A stretch of DNA of 64,000 nt. Origin: Clavelina lepadiformis. Taxonomy: Eukaryota; Chordata; Ascidiacea; Aplousobranchia; Clavelinidae. The stretch is taken from contig NC_135244.1 in assembly GCF_947623445.1 (NCBI RefSeq), positions 1,922,001-1,986,000 of the forward strand, read 5' to 3'. Of this stretch, positions 31,113-47,732 are shown one piece after another; position 1 is the stretch's first letter, and the number at the start of each line of letters is the position of its first letter. The translations under genes and the position numbers were made by a program. Under the pieces are notes generated by a model. It worked only from the letters and a program-made list of their open reading frames with translations. It was not told where the DNA came from and did not search any database.

Positions 31113-32868
31113 ACACGTAATTCTTCGAACCCTTGTTATGGTATGTTGGTATTTTGACGTCACAATGAATTACACAATTTCGTGTTGCTTGTAATTTAGT
31201 GGAGCTTTACATGGATTGTGGTGTCAAGTTTTAATGCTTGTGTGAACGGACCACAATTATCCTTTGCACGGTTTGGTCATTCTTATGATGAGTTAGCAAG
31301 ATTACAGTCGAGTTCAACCATAATATCCTGTTTGAGTTGCAATCATATAATTATTTTAAGCTTTGTTTTCAACTACTTGTCAATCCTAATTCCAACTGCT
31401 TTTTAATGCATCTACCTTCACACATACGCGACTTATCTCTACATAAATTACACATGTTTTCTGAAGGAAGTTCACTGTGTTAACCGCCAGTGTGTGAGGA
31501 TCTTTTATTTCATGTCGCTTATGAATTTATTTTTTTAACAATAGTAGAAAACCTTGTGGTGTACACTGTATATATCATCCACTGTTGTCGTATAATATTA
31601 GTATTATTTGCTAATAAATGGTGCTACACAAAAGCCAGATTTTTATTACTTTTTCCCACACATTGGACTGCTTACATGTGTCAGCCCATTGGATTGAAAA
31701 TTGACAGCGATATTCAGAGTAAATATCGGCGAAGCAGCTCTCGTTTGCCTGTTTTTCTGCTCAGAGTTCACTGGTGACTTTGTAGTGGTACATGCCGCTA
31801 CATAAACAATTACTTGTCTAATCGAAAAAAATTAATGACAAAAACATAAAGAAAGTAGAAAGTATATAGCCTAAGTTCCAGTAAATCCCACTTTAAAAAA
31901 GTGTTTTATTTGAATGAGCCGAGACAAGTTTTTTAGTTGCCAAGAACTATACAAAGCCTATACGTATCCCAAGTAAAAAAGCATTTTTATCAAACTATGC
32001 TTTATTACCAAGTCTCGTACCGGTGCTACGTCACTTTCTCATCAGAATTTGAATTTGATTGCTACAAAATAAGAGGGAAAGTTGAAATATAGAAACGCTA
32101 CAAGCGCTCTGTATTGTCATTTAATGCAGTGCAAAATAAGAATCGCTTGGGATACGATTAACTGTGCAATGACTTGAACAGCACGAAACGAGAAACAAAC
32201 ATGGTAAATATACTATGCATGGTTAATAATAATTTATTACTTAAACTACCCCTTTTTCGAATAAATTTTCTCCATTAAAAGGACAGGGTTAGCCTGCTAG
32301 TGACTGATGATTGCTAAACTGTTACTTGCTTCGGATTAGGCCTACAAGTTCGAGTGTTAAGTCCCAGCTTTTTTGTCATAGTTTAGTTTGTTCATCTGCT
32401 GGCGATCTAATGTTTTGTCAATTTCGCCATCTTAAAATTTGCTTTCGTCATCTTCAACCATCTTTGAAGAGCACAAATCACAGGCTTATAATTTCATGTT
32501 TATGACAACAGTGGAAATCATGATTTTCTAAGTATATCGATTCAAATGGCAATTTGACGATCAATAAAGCATTTGAGCAAACTGTTTTACTCCATTTTGT
32601 TACAGTCACTCTTAGAAAGCCTACAAACTTGGTCCAATCTCAAATGTAGCCTACGACGTTGCCGACGTTAACTTATATTCTTTAATAATTAGTTTTCTAT
32701 ACTTTTTGTAGATTAAGTGTACTGCAAATTAAAATTTCTTGAAAGACTCTGTCAACTTAGAAACCTAGAATCTTAGAAAGCCTATAAATTTGTTACGCTG
32801 CACGTAGAAAAGGGTGACTAAACATTGGGCAATGGGCACAGTCAATCTTTTCCAAAACGTCGTTGTGC
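31113..32868. other. ARMC9 3' UTR and spacer
   Basis: No gene recognised. AATAAA at 31613-31618. CTTAGAAAGCCTAYAAAYTTG occurs twice (about 32612 and 32770). The rest is AT-rich without visible structure. Confidence 0.5.
31613..31618 (+). terminator. Candidate polyadenylation signal of ARMC9
   Basis: AATAAA about 500 nt downstream of the ARMC9 stop. Confidence 0.4.
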
Positions 32869-32876
32869 TCATGTAC

Positions 32877-33253
32877 CAGGCTTGTCCATGGGAAATGTCC
32901 CATGGGATGGGATGGGATGGGACAGCACGAATTGCAATTCCCATGGCATTGAAAATTTGCTAAATGAGCACAGTGACTCGGAATATGAGTACCAATGATA
33001 ATAAATTGTCATAGATAGACAACTTTTCTGAACTTTAAAGTTAACAAAGTCAATAAATTTTGTCGTTTTGTATCTCTCTTTGTACATGTAGTCAATTCTA
33101 ATAGACATTAGACTTAAATTTCCATAAATTTAATAACATTTATTGAATTGTATTTTGATGGGATGGCATGGGATGGGATGGGATGGGACAGGCATGAATT
33201 GCTATGGGATGGGATGGGATGGGACAGAAAAAAATGTCCCATGGACAAGCCTG
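32877..33253. mobile_element. hAT-type MITE with internal GGGAT arrays
   Basis: A 377-bp element. Both ends read inward CAGGCTTGTCCATGGGA (20 bp with one mismatch when extended), flanked by exact 8-bp duplications TCATGTAC at 32869-32876 and 33254-33261. The inside has three GGGAT/ATGGG runs (about 32899-32922, 33158-33190, 33203-33227) and a repeated GGGATGGGACAGGCATGAATTGC-like block. The CAG terminus and 8-bp duplication indicate hAT. It is non-coding. The perfect duplication suggests a fairly recent insertion. Confidence 0.87.
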
Positions 33254-33262
33254 TCATGTACA

Positions 33263-33286
33263 CATGCTCATGCTCATGCTCATGCT
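33263..33286. repeat. CATGCT microsatellite
   Basis: Four CATGCT units directly next to the right target duplication of the hAT MITE. Confidence 0.9.
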
Positions 33287-33651
33287 TTACAAACTACATT
33301 AGACAGGGCATTACAATTCATGTTGATTTTACAGCTGCATTCATTCACAGCATTCGTAGAAAAAAATGATCGTTTCAGCGACCACAAATTTCCGTGTATA
33401 GCTGTATAACAGGATGCGCAGGAACTATAATTTGCCAGACACATGGTTGCAGAAACTCAGTGAAAAAGTCTGAAATTTAGTGCATTTGTTGAATTTTTGC
33501 TGAACGAAATAAACTTTGTCACTTATTGCGGTTATACGCCTGTAACATATCTAAATACTGACAGTTGTTTTTTATAAAAAAGTTAGGTTTTTAACTGCAT
33601 AAAAGTAGCAGGAGGCTTAGGCTTTCACAGTGCTTTTGTAAACTCAGAAAA

Positions 33652-36194
<2,543 letters not shown>

Positions 36195-36274
36195 AGATGA
36201 AATATTTTCCAACACATTCGATATAACTGACAGAGAGACCGTTATTGGATAATGCATCAACGTTGAGTTATGAA

Positions 36275-36280
36275 AATAAA
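36275..36280 (+). terminator. Candidate polyadenylation signal of the aldo-keto reductase
   Basis: AATAAA about 80 nt downstream of the stop codon. Confidence 0.55.
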
Positions 36281-38533
36281 ATTTGCATTGCTGGGCTGGG
36301 CTGACTATGTCAACGACTACTTCATTTTGCATTGCATAAACATATAGTCAACTGTTTTCATTGATCGACATACACGATTAGGCATAACTTACACGTACGA
36401 GTTTCTTTAACGAGTGTTTAGTTTCACAGCTCAATGGAAATAAAAAATAAAACAGTTTAGTAGATAAAGTCATATCTGAGTAAACCTAAGTTAAATGCTA
36501 TCTCTCGAGCCAAAAAGCATTAACAACTTTACACAAATTAAGTAGCTAATAGCGCAATGGGATCAGCATATCATATTAAATAGGATTTTTTTCATTTTTG
36601 AATGCATAGTATTCTGAATGATAAGCCACAGTAACAATTTTATGTAATCTAACAGACATCAATTCAATGAATAATTAAAAAGAAGCTAAAGTCTTTCCGA
36701 TGCTGATGATTTATCATGATCAAAGCAACTGATTAGAGGAGGGTTATTTTTGGAAATCGCATTGACTTTAATGAGTAACCTTCTACGGCGAATTATTGGA
36801 GGTTTAAGATTTTTAGTAGCCTATCTGTACATTATTATAGACATTGTATAAACATTTATGTGTTTATATAATATCTATGGTCACTATTCATTAAAACGTC
36901 TAAACTCTAAAGGAAATCAATACAAAGTAAAGGTACCTATACTGGGATATGCAAGTGTGCACTGTAGGTAACAACAAATAAACTATATTTTATTCAGTAT
37001 ATTTAAGTAGATTTAGCCGAATCTAAAAAAACACAATGAATAAAATTAAACAAAGTGAGTCGGAACTTCAGTGTTCTGCAACTTTATAACATTTCTATGT
37101 GATCAAAAGTTTATTTTTGTAATTTTTGAGACTAATTGTACTTTCTCTTGAAATGTTTTGATATTTATTTAAAACATCTTTTGAAATAATTTAAAAATAA
37201 TTTTGGAAAAAAATCAGTTTAATCACTGTTTAGTGTTTACAGTGGATTTTACTTATTTATCCATAATCCTTCAACCATAAATAAAAATTGCACCTGTTGT
37301 CGTGACAACCAACTTTATTTATCTGATCAGCTTCAAATAAAATTCGTCACGCTTAAGTAGTTACAAGTGTTTTGCGTTTTCAGTCTTGTAAGTGCTTTGC
37401 CAAGTGAAGTGATTGAACTGGTTGAGTTGCAGACAAGGCCTGGCGTTGATTTTTTATTGCTTAAGTAATACAGTCTTGTAATTGTAATGCTAGACCTAAA
37501 ATTTTGTTTACATTGGGGCAACATGTATGGAAAATAGGCTTGCAGGTAGACATACTTTAGCATGTAAGAAAGGTCTAGTATTCAAGTGCACAACCACAGG
37601 ATGCCTTTGTATACTAGACCACAGCTACTCAATTGTGACGTTATCTGGTTGTGCACTTGTGTACTAGACCAGGTAAGGAAGGACAGAAAGAATTATGAAT
37701 ATAGGGTAAAATGGCAATTCCGCGCCAGAAAATTGGAGCAGCAATGGCAGCATCATACAAACTTTCTGATATACAGGTATTGGGAATATCCGTATCTCAT
37801 TCTGAAATCCTTTTACTACTGACTGTCACACTAGTCATCAGGCCAGACTGCAGAGTACAGGAGTGAGGAATAACCTACATGGCACGCACATACCTTCTTG
37901 GTGTAAAACAGTTAGCAAATCAACAAACCAATGAGTAAAAATCAGCACACAATATAAGACACAGATCTGCAGACTTGGTACTGGTATAGCTATTTTATTA
38001 TTGCAACTGCCTTCTGGTATATTCCTTAATTCTAAGTAAGAATTTTGGACCGTTACTTTTGCCCTTCTCAATATATTCAGTTATTCACTGTAGCATGAAG
38101 GCCCTTATCATTGCTTCATGTAAATGTAGCGAAAAAATGCACTAATGGCATATATGCATGTTATAAGATGCCAAATTTCAGAATGAAAACTAGAAGACAA
38201 TCGAATATTGTCAGGAAAATAATTTACCACTATTGAACTCACAATGGTAATAGTTCACTATACATCATACTTTAACAGACAAAAAGAGCTTGTAAACGGA
38301 ACTCATAAAACTGTTGCATTTTTGTTAGACTAAACTAACTTAGGATCTTATTCTGTGTTGTTAAAGTAAACATAGCGTGGCTTCAAAATGTTTAGATAAA
38401 TCTATTGATGGAGTCTTTCAAATGCATTTGAGAAAAGTTATTGGATTTCAATACTTCAGCAAATGAAATATCTTGGATTAAAGCACCGGATATACACATA
38501 TTATAATCACTGCTAAATGGGAATTGGTTTGTG
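36281..38533. other. Spacer between aldo-keto reductase and FAM184A
   Basis: AT-rich with only short unsupported frames. Holds the hairpin at 37572-37670 and, near 37848, CCAGACTGCAGAGTACAG, which matches the terminus of MITE family 2 (probably a fragment). The FAM184A promoter should lie next to 38534. Confidence 0.5.
37572..37670. mobile_element. 99-bp hairpin MITE
   Basis: GGTCTAGTATTCAAGTGCAC at the left faces GGTCTAGTACACAAGTGCAC read from the right end on the other strand. The arms are about 26 bp with three mismatches. No clear target duplication. Confidence 0.6.
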
Positions 38534-41500
38534 ATGGCAACCGGGGGAATGTCCTGGCAATACCACAATCAGAAGCACTTCCCGTCATACGGACTTCCTG
38601 GTAGCAGCGATGGATCTGGAGCTGATGTGCAGGAAATGCATCTTAAGATGTCAAAGAAGATTGCGCAACTCACAAAGGTAAACGGACCAAGAAGTAATTC
38701 AGTGAACTTTCCAAATAGAGCTGACTTCGTTGTTTTATAATTTTTTTATGTATGTTTATTAGTATTAAGTGTTCATTACTTAAAAACAACGTTCAATAAC
38801 GCGAAGTATTGCATGAACGTACTCAAAAAATAACTGTATCATACTTATCCAGTTTTTATATGAAGTGGTTGACTATATTGCTACTGACTCAACATGGTAT
38901 TGTATCACTGTACTAATACTTAAAGTGAAAAAAGATTTCACATGCCTTAACACTTTGATGATGATATATCTGGTTCACTTAATTGTGAAGTTACTGCTCT
39001 ATACTTCTGCTAAACATGCTGTCAGCCTGTCACCTCCTTAGATACTAATTAAACCAAGAGCTTGACAAACGTTTGAATAAGATGACTATAAAAATACATA
39101 TGTTGATTCTCTATCTAGGTAATCTACGCTTTGAACACCAAGAATGACGAGCATGAGGCTGCTATGAGTGCCTTGAAAGATGCGCATGAAGAAGAAATGC
39201 AACAGATGTTGACAGAAACCGCCGCAAAGATCCAGCAATATCGATTAAAAATTGGAGATGAACTTGACCTGAGGCGGTATAAGATTGGTTTATTATCTCA
39301 GAGATATATTATTTAATTAATTGCTGTCAGCTCTCTCCATATATTATATCTATGAACTTGTTCTATTTAAAACAGGAGGATTAAGAACCTAGAAGATTGT
39401 GTGGGTGCGTTTGAACGTGAAAAGAAGCAAGCACTGGTTGAAATTGACACACACAAACGAATCTCTGCTGAGAGAGAGGTCAACAGAGAACGAGAACACG
39501 AAGACAAGATCAAGTTCATGACGAGGGAACTAGAAGAAACAAAAGCTGCGTTTCTGCAAAGAATAAATGATTTTGAATCAATCGTATCCAACCTGGAACG
39601 AGAAAAAGCAAAAAATATGGACTCAGTCACGATGGATTACAAACGACAGATGGAAGCTTTGAGAGTGCAACTTGATGAGCAGAAGAAGAATTGGATGATT
39701 GAAAAAGAAGAATTAATAAATTCACATACGATTCAAGCACAGACCTTTGAAAGAGAAATCTCCAATTTAAAGGAAGAGATAAAGAAAACTATTGACGACT
39801 CGGAGGCAAAGATGGAAAAAGCAAAATCATTTTACGAGCATGAACTTGCAGTTTTGAGATCATCATCACTCTCGGATGATGAGGTTGCGGTGAAGTGGCA
39901 ACAGCGTGAGAATGTTTTAAAAGAGGAATTTTCAAAAGTAGAAATGAACCTTCAAAAGAAAATAAGGGAATTATCCAATGAACTTGACATTCAGCACGAG
40001 GAGGTGACACATTTACAGCAGCAACTCAAACAATCAAAATCCGAAGCAACAAGCACTACAGACCATGTTAAGGTTGGTGGAAAGTGATATTTTTGCGAAA
40101 TTTGCTATTTCTGTTGCAATCTTCCACTTGCAAATGCCCTTCCTACACTTGTTATGTTTAAATACAAATTTTCCGTTTGTTTAAGGTATGTCACCTTCCT
40201 TTAATATACGCTTGTTATTCAACGATAAAAAAGGTGTTAAAAGCATGATCAGTATTTCTTCGTTAATTACACAGGACTTGCGAGATCAATTAAGTAAGCT
40301 CCACCAGGATTATAACGCATCAGTTGATCGTGTAAAATATCTTGAAGACGAACTGGGCGCATCAAAGTCAAGGGCTGAGTCTCAAGCTGCAGATATCCTA
40401 AGAAAATCAAGTAAGTATTTTCTGCTGCTTAAAGGTGATTTCTGAACTAACTACTGGTATTGACTTTTCTGAGATGTTCGACCTGAAATGGGTGCTTTTG
40501 GGCACAACCTTATTACCCTAACATGTGTTGAAAAGAACGTATCCTTTGTGACATACTGTGTGACACAATTAATGTAAGAGGCCATTTTTTATGTCATTCT
40601 GTCCGTTTTCTTTAATGTCACCGTTTTATTACCTTTTTGCTTGAATTTGAAAAATCTAAGCTGTAGCTTGAAGGTCTCATTAATTTAAAGTATATTGTAT
40701 GTCTCTGTATCATATATTTAAAAATTCTTCACAAGCTTAAGGTGTAGTTGCGTGGAAACACACTTTCAATTGACGAGTGATAATAATGGCTGTGAGACTT
40801 TAAACGTTTTTGATCTTCAGGTATCATCGGCACATTGGAGGCAATTAAACTTACGCAAGAGGAGAGCATCCACGATCTTGAAGCTCAGATGAAAGAAATA
40901 AGAAGAAAATACCAAGAATTAGAAGCCGAGAAATCAGCTCTTCAAAACTCTCAGTCTGATGAAAATGGTCAGCTTCTGCAGCAACTTCAAACCATGTCAA
41001 AGGTTAAACAACTACGATATGATATTTTGTCCACTTCCGCTATGTTGCATTCCAAGTTTCTTTTTTTTGATGCATAGAATGAAAAACCAACACTTTAGGA
41101 TTTTTATAGAAATTACTACAATTTGATAAAGAAGAAATATTAGCCCTCCATGTTGCATGCAACTTTTCAAATAAATTGGACATGATTAATACCGGCGAAA
41201 TGAATCGTACCAATATGTAAAGTTGATAACCGTACTTTCTAAGCCTTTATTTCTCTATCAATCTGTGTATGTGCTGTAGAGAATTGAAACTTTAAACAAA
41301 GAAAAATCGGCTCTCCAGAAGCAATTTAAGCGCGACCTTGAAGAAATGAAAATATCCCACGAGGAAGAATTAGAAAACCTGAAACAACAATTTGAAAAGG
41401 AGGCAAACTCAATGTCAAAGTCACGCGAAGCGGAAGTGACGTTAATGAAATCGGAGGTGACGCTTTTACGTAGTAGTCAGTCGTTTTTAAAATGTAAGAT

Positions 41501-44500
41501 ACTGTAAAAATATTATGTCAAGAATAAAGCTAGCGCCGGTAAAACAGGATTTTAGCAGGAATCGTGTAAGCACAAACGTTGCGTTACATGTTATTAGGCG
41601 TCATAACTGGTGATGTATGACACAACGATGGCATTGTCAGACATCTGATCCCAGGGGCATTAGCCAATATTGCTGCTGCGATTTTTGTGGTGTTACATTG
41701 CCCCGCGGCGCTGCCCTTACATCAGTGCCAAGGAATTTGTAAATGAACCTGTATTTTCTTTCAACCACACGCTTCTACAAACATGTTTAAGACTTTAAAA
41801 GCGGTTTGGTTGTTTTAAGATCACTGTAAGATAATTGTGGCCCAAGACCCTTTTAAGTCCCTACAACTAACCTTTGAAGTTGTGCACTAAGCCGTGGAAA
41901 GTGTTTTCTTTAAGGTTGTAAGAAAAGCACAACTAACCAAACCTTCAACACGTGCATTTTTATTGCCAAGTTTTAAGTGCAATCTTTCTCTAATCAAAAA
42001 AGCTTGTAAAAGGAATAAATTTGTAAACCAAAAACGTAATAATAACCGTAACTTCAGTAATAATAACCAACCAAAAGGTTAAAAATTAACAGTAACCAAA
42101 TTGTGTCTAAAGTTAACACAAAATTAATTTTAAAACCTGTCATGTTTATTTAAAAAAAACCACAGGCCCAAGAAGCAATGGACAAGTTGCTTCAAGAGAT
42201 GCAAGAACGAGTTTTACGTGAAGCTGCTCAATTTGAGAACGACAAAGCGGCTGCTGTCGCCAAAGTGGAAGCAGAGAAGGAAATTCTTCAGCGAAACCTA
42301 CAACAATCACAAAATGAGGTAAAAAGGCACGCTGTCTATCTCAGGCGCCATTGTATAAACACTTGGGCATATTTTCATACGTTTTTTCGGTGAAGATGAA
42401 GCACTTCTTGAATTTTAGAGTTTGTTTACCATGTCTTTTGCACTTTGAAAATTAATACGTTCGCCTTCCTACGTTGTGTTTTATATGACGTTCAAAAGTA
42501 AAAAATCATACACGCTTTGTACTGCGTCAGTGTTGCTTAAATATTTTAATAATTATTTAATAACACACAATAATTTATTAAAACATCTTTCAAATACTTT
42601 ATATGAACTCTAATTTTCATGATATATCCTATAATTGTACGATTTCTACCTACAACTCTCATTGTTACGTGTATTTAGATCACTCGATTGAGGAGTCTGA
42701 TAGAAGCGCATGAAAGCGGTTTGGGTGACGCCAGTTCCCACATAACCAGCCTCAAGTCACGCATCGATGAACTTGAAAACGAAGTCAAATCCAGTGAAGC
42801 GCGAAATAATTCGAAGGAAACGACCATTCTCGAATTACGGTGAGAACAATGCGCCAATTGTTTGCTAACAATGCCCTGCGCGTGTCAATGGTTCCGCTTC
42901 GCCTGGTGTTATGTCATGGTTGACACGAGATGGGATTTTCTTTTGATCTTGCGATTCCTATCTGTTCCTGGATTGGGTGGTACTTGGTAGTGAAGTAGAC
43001 TTGTGAAAGTTGTGCTGTGATGAAGCAAAACTTGCACAAAGTCTAGCTTGGTAACCGGGGCTCGAATGATGGGGAATCATGGCCAGGTTTAAGTCGTGGA
43101 AAGACTTTTCTCACTCCAAGTATAAAGATAGTGATACCAAAACGACATCGTAATATAATTTTTCATTTACAGTTTACATTATACGCAACCCAAACTCCTT
43201 CAGCTGATAAAGCACCACTGTATTATGAATTAACTTATGCTCAATTACTGTTTAATTATTTAACATAAAGCAGAAAAACGAGGTAGATTTTTCTACTTGG
43301 CAATTTCATCAACACTTCGCTTGTCGCTTTGACGTAGCTTTAAACCCGATGACCTTTGATTTCATAGAACCGAGTTCAAAGGTCAAGCTGAAATCCACAA
43401 CGAACAACTTTCAAAGCTCGACCACGAACACCAGGAGGCGCTGGAGAAAAATAAACGTGAAATGGATGAGAGATGGGAAGAACGCATGAGGTGAAGGATT
43501 AAAATTTCTCAGTCGTAATAGACCGATCACAATCAGCGCTTTGACACCAGCAGATGTAGCCCATGAAGCGTACCAATGAGAACTACCTGGTGCATTATAT
43601 ATCAATACACGGGAACCTATTCATGCAACTAGCTTGCCATTAACATTAAGTTACCGATCTAATAGAAAAAATAACTTTGGCGATATCACGGTGTATTACT
43701 GAGCCGGAGCACTTTGATACCACCAGTGCTCATTTGATGCTTTTAAATGCATATTACATGCTCAACATAGACTTAAGCTCGAAGAACTTCAAAGTCGTTT
43801 ATCGGCACATTACTTGGAAGAGCGACAGAGAGCATTGAGTGACCTTGAACGTGTCAAAGACCGTGAACTTGAGGCCAGCAAAGCGGGCTGGGAGGACCAG
43901 ATCAGGCAACTAACCAACCAGGTAGGTTCAGAAGACTTTTGTACGAACTGCACCGTTCATTTCATTTATGTTCAAACGTCACAACAGGATTGGTTATTTT
44001 TCAGTGTCTAAATGTTTTTGTGCTTGAAACGATTACATTTTGGGTAAAAAGTTGTTGAAATTTTGCTTGTCTGCTTTTTATGCCGTTTTTAATTTTGTTT
44101 GTGTTTTCCTGTCGCTAGATGTCAGAAATGAGGCAATCTTTCGAAGCCGAGCGGCGAGAATTCGAACGTCAGATGGAAGTCAGTAAAACGGATATGACGC
44201 AAGCAGAACGGAAACTACGCAACGAAGCACAACAAGCTGCCGCTGATTACTCGGATAAGGTAAGTGTCGCCATGGTAACCTACGCATGAATCGGTTGGCT
44301 GCTTTTCAAGAACTTACGTCAGTCACTATCACCTTTGTTACTTTTATTAGGTCTTTATGCGCTATGGTAATTATGACGTATAAGTTCGTCATTTTTTACT
44401 AAGGTTTTTTCTAGTTCGCTATAAGCTGCCTTAGATTAATTATGACGTACGCATTACGACACTGCTTTTCTATCTTACGGTGTATTGTATCTATTTTTTA

Positions 44501-47500
44501 TTCCTTTGCCACAGATCGATCACTTGGTCGAGTCTCACAAGATGGCGCTATTGGCACTGGAACAGAGGAAGGATGACGAAATGAAGAGCCAGGAAAGTCG
44601 GCTTCTCTCTCAACACAGGTGACGTCATCATTCAGCATTGTCATCAATTAACTTCATTTTGTGTGCACACGACTGCGTACCAGCGTGTTTTTTGTGTTGA
44701 GCTATCAGCAAAATTTTTCTTCTGACTGCGCCGTTTTTTGGTTGCTGCTGTGACGTCATTTGCTTGACTTGGTTAAGCTTCATCTTTATGCTCGGGTGTT
44801 TCCCTGACTCTGACGCAAGGATTTGTCGAACGGCAGCTGCCGGCCTTGGCAGGGGTGTTATAAAATCACCTCGTGTTAAATAAGTCCGTCACCATTTATA
44901 AAATTTAACGACTTTGAATGCCAGAGCTTCGCATCTTGCCAATCATTGTTGATCATCTGGCTGACTCGTCCACGACTCTTGATAGATGACTTTTCTTCCT
45001 TGTATTTTAGGGAGGAGATGCACTCCCAGTTGAGAGCGCAACAGATTGCAATCGAGTCTGTGAGGGAGAAAATGAAAAGAGAGAAATTGGAGGAATTTGA
45101 AACGAGAGAGAGCGAATTCCAACAAGACATGGGTAAGTGTGTATGTTGACAGTAGACATATGAAACCACCAAGAAAAAATTCCAAGTATATAATTAGGCT
45201 TGATAACGCGTGCTACAGCGTAAGACCGCAAGTAATTTTATGACTCTAATCTACTGACGCCCTTCACAAATTCAAAGCAACCATTTGATGAACGTAAAGT
45301 CCCGTATGCGGTACACACCACACCGCTGCTGACGATAAACATATCGCGAATGACGTAACACTACTTACGCTTTCTCAGACGAATTAAAGAGCGAGTTGTC
45401 CCACCAACACGCCTCGACGTTGGATGACGTCACCAGGCAATACGAGACTCACTTACAGACGCTTAAGTTGGAACTGAGCCAAACTCTGGAATCAAAGCAT
45501 AGAAGCGAAGAGAAACTAAACCAGAAGGTAGAGAAGCGACCAAGGCATAATATTGCGAGACCCTTCCGTTCATCCGATTTTACGATGCCCTTCACACTCA
45601 TCTGTTTTGGTGATGTGATGCAGTTCCGACTTTAATTTTCAGATGGAAGACTTAGAAACTGACCTGCGAATGTCGTCGGTAGAGGGCAGCAAATTACGCG
45701 ACAAAGTGACGCAACAAAACGAAATGATGTCAACGTTGAATAAAGAATTGGAACAGAAAGGTAACTTATTTCGCTTCTCTATTAACAAATATTGTCTAAT
45801 TATTTCGTAAGTAAGCAAAATACGAATTCGTTTTTTGGGATCATGTATTTGCCTGCGAGATTCTATGAGAAACGTGATAGTGAAGGTCATTAGCATACTA
45901 TTCCGGTATCTTTAAAAACTTCACAAGCTCATCGCCTAAACTCAGTTAAGTTTTATGCTCGGGGTAAAATGTACTGTATATTTATGGTTGAACCGCAAAA
46001 ATTCCAGTTTAGTTGAAACCTTTCACGGTAACCGCTTGTGGCTGCTTTAACACGGCAGCATTTCGTTATGCAGCTGAGTCGCGCGCTAAATTCATTTGTA
46101 ATGGGATGTATAATTTGTAAACTTCATTTTTGCCCGTTTGGTTATCGTCTTGTTGCTCCTCGTTATAAGAGAATGTTTAGGAAATATCGTTCGGGCTTGT
46201 TGGCTAAGTTTGTCTTCTCGAAAACTTCTAATTATCCCCGTTCGTATTTTAATCCGCCATTTTTCATAGTCATGTTACAATAGATGTATTGTATCGTCAA
46301 AAACGCGAGTGTTTTCAGGTCAGGAAATTCTGCGGATCAGGAGCGAAGCAAATCTCGAACTGCGGCACAGGGAAGATGAATTGATGCGGAAATTCCAAGC
46401 GGAGCAAGACAGATACGAGGCGGAAAGCATCCGTCAGAAGCAGGCAATGGTCCACGAATTTAACCGGGCGACGGACGCTCTCACCGACAAGATATCGGCC
46501 TTGAACATCGCGTAAGTTCCACCCTAGTTTACTGAATTGTGTTTGCAGTGTACAGGACTTTATGAATATTCGTAAGGGTTTCGTGAAAATTCGGCCGACC
46601 ATAGTTCGAACCTTCATTCATATCCCAAATACGAGAAGTTATTCTGAGTGCATTTTTCTCTATTTTCATGTGTAAACTTGTTGCCGTATACATTCTGGGT
46701 CCTCTTGGACAAAATGGAGCTCCTGTAGGTTCTTTTTGTGAAAGCGTTGGAGGTTGTTTGCGAGTTTTTCGCTCCTACCATGTAATTATTGAATTATCCT
46801 TAAAATTGACTACAGGTACAAATTTATAATGAAACATCGCGGAAACGGATTTGTGGTTTTGGTAAACACTCGATAATTTCGCTTTGAACAAGCACACATA
46901 CACGATTTCTAAGTTTGTTTACAAGCTGTCTTTGTTCCCAAGAAATGACTTACAGCACCGCCGTCCACCGCATAAGATAAGCTTCAAGCACTTGATATAA
47001 TTGAAAGGGAATTATTTCCAAGTACCTTTGCAGCTTGCAAGAAGCAGATGAGAGATTTGAAAGGAGGGAAAGTCGACCGGAGGACTTGAATGTCATCGAC
47101 CAGCTCAAAGACATGGTTCGGGAGAGGGAAGCTCACATGCAGAAGCTTTTGGTGAGCTGTGACTTGTAACTATCGTCGTCACGCCATCATAGCAAGAGCT
47201 GTGATATGAAAATTTCATTATTACGTCACAATACTTGGTTATTTATGTCTTGCTGAAGCATGCTATGTGAACTGCTATGACCGTACAAGCATACACCAAA
47301 CTACATTTGTCATTACTGTTCCAAAAAAGTTAAATTTGCTTTCCAGGATGACAAGAAGTTCTTCCAAATGGAATTAGTCAATCGTGAGACGAATTTCAAT
47401 AAAGTTTTCAACACTGCGCCCAATGTAGGAGTACTCAACCCGAGAAACAAGGTCAGTTGCCTTTTTAATAATTCGCTGCTTTGAATAACTTGAACAGTTC

Positions 47501-47732
47501 ACGGAGAAATTTGTCAACGTTTCATTTTCAGAAAAAAAAGGGGACCGCTGCAACAGCGCCACCTAGATTTTCCTCACAGTTTGTCAGCGTCCCCAACCTG
47601 AGCTCGCTCGAACCAGCCCTGACCGGTCCAAACCGGCTTGAACCGCTTCGAGCTGGTTCGAACTCACCTAACGGCTACAACAAACCACTTCAACCGACCC
47701 CACCGCACCACCCTAAGAAGTTCCTTAGGTAG
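38534..47732 (+). CDS. FAM184A: FAM184A-type long coiled-coil protein
   Basis: Nineteen exons in phase, 1,110 residues, TAG 47730-47732: 38534-38677, 39119-39276, 39376-40072, 40275-40410, 40821-41002, 41280-41456, 42166-42318, 42679-42839, 43368-43490, 43771-43921, 44119-44259, 44515-44618, 45011-45132, 45379-45527, 45643-45760, 46319-46511, 47034-47151, 47347-47451, 47532-47732. The N-terminus matches human FAM184A (MSWQ; EMHLKMSKKIAQLTK; VIYALNTKNDEHE; DAHEEE). Residues about 60-980 are nearly continuous coiled coil. The end is again family-specific: GQEILRIRSEAN, ELVNRETNFNKVFN, FVSVPNLSSLE. The function of the family is largely unknown. The vertebrate C-terminal tail ending in WFARYFTF is not seen; either it is lost or a last exon was missed, since TTAG-GTAGGA at the stop could be a splice donor. 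The start is fixed by the conserved MATxGMSWQ. Confidence 0.94.

Noticed and set aside
39367-39630. Antisense frame (87 codons, Ser-rich) opposite FAM184A
   Set aside because: It is the mirror of the strongly biased coiled-coil coding exon 39376-40072.
43050-43100. GGGGCTCGAATG considered as a tRNA B box
   Set aside because: No matching A box or acceptor stem at the right distance; it lies in a FAM184A intron.
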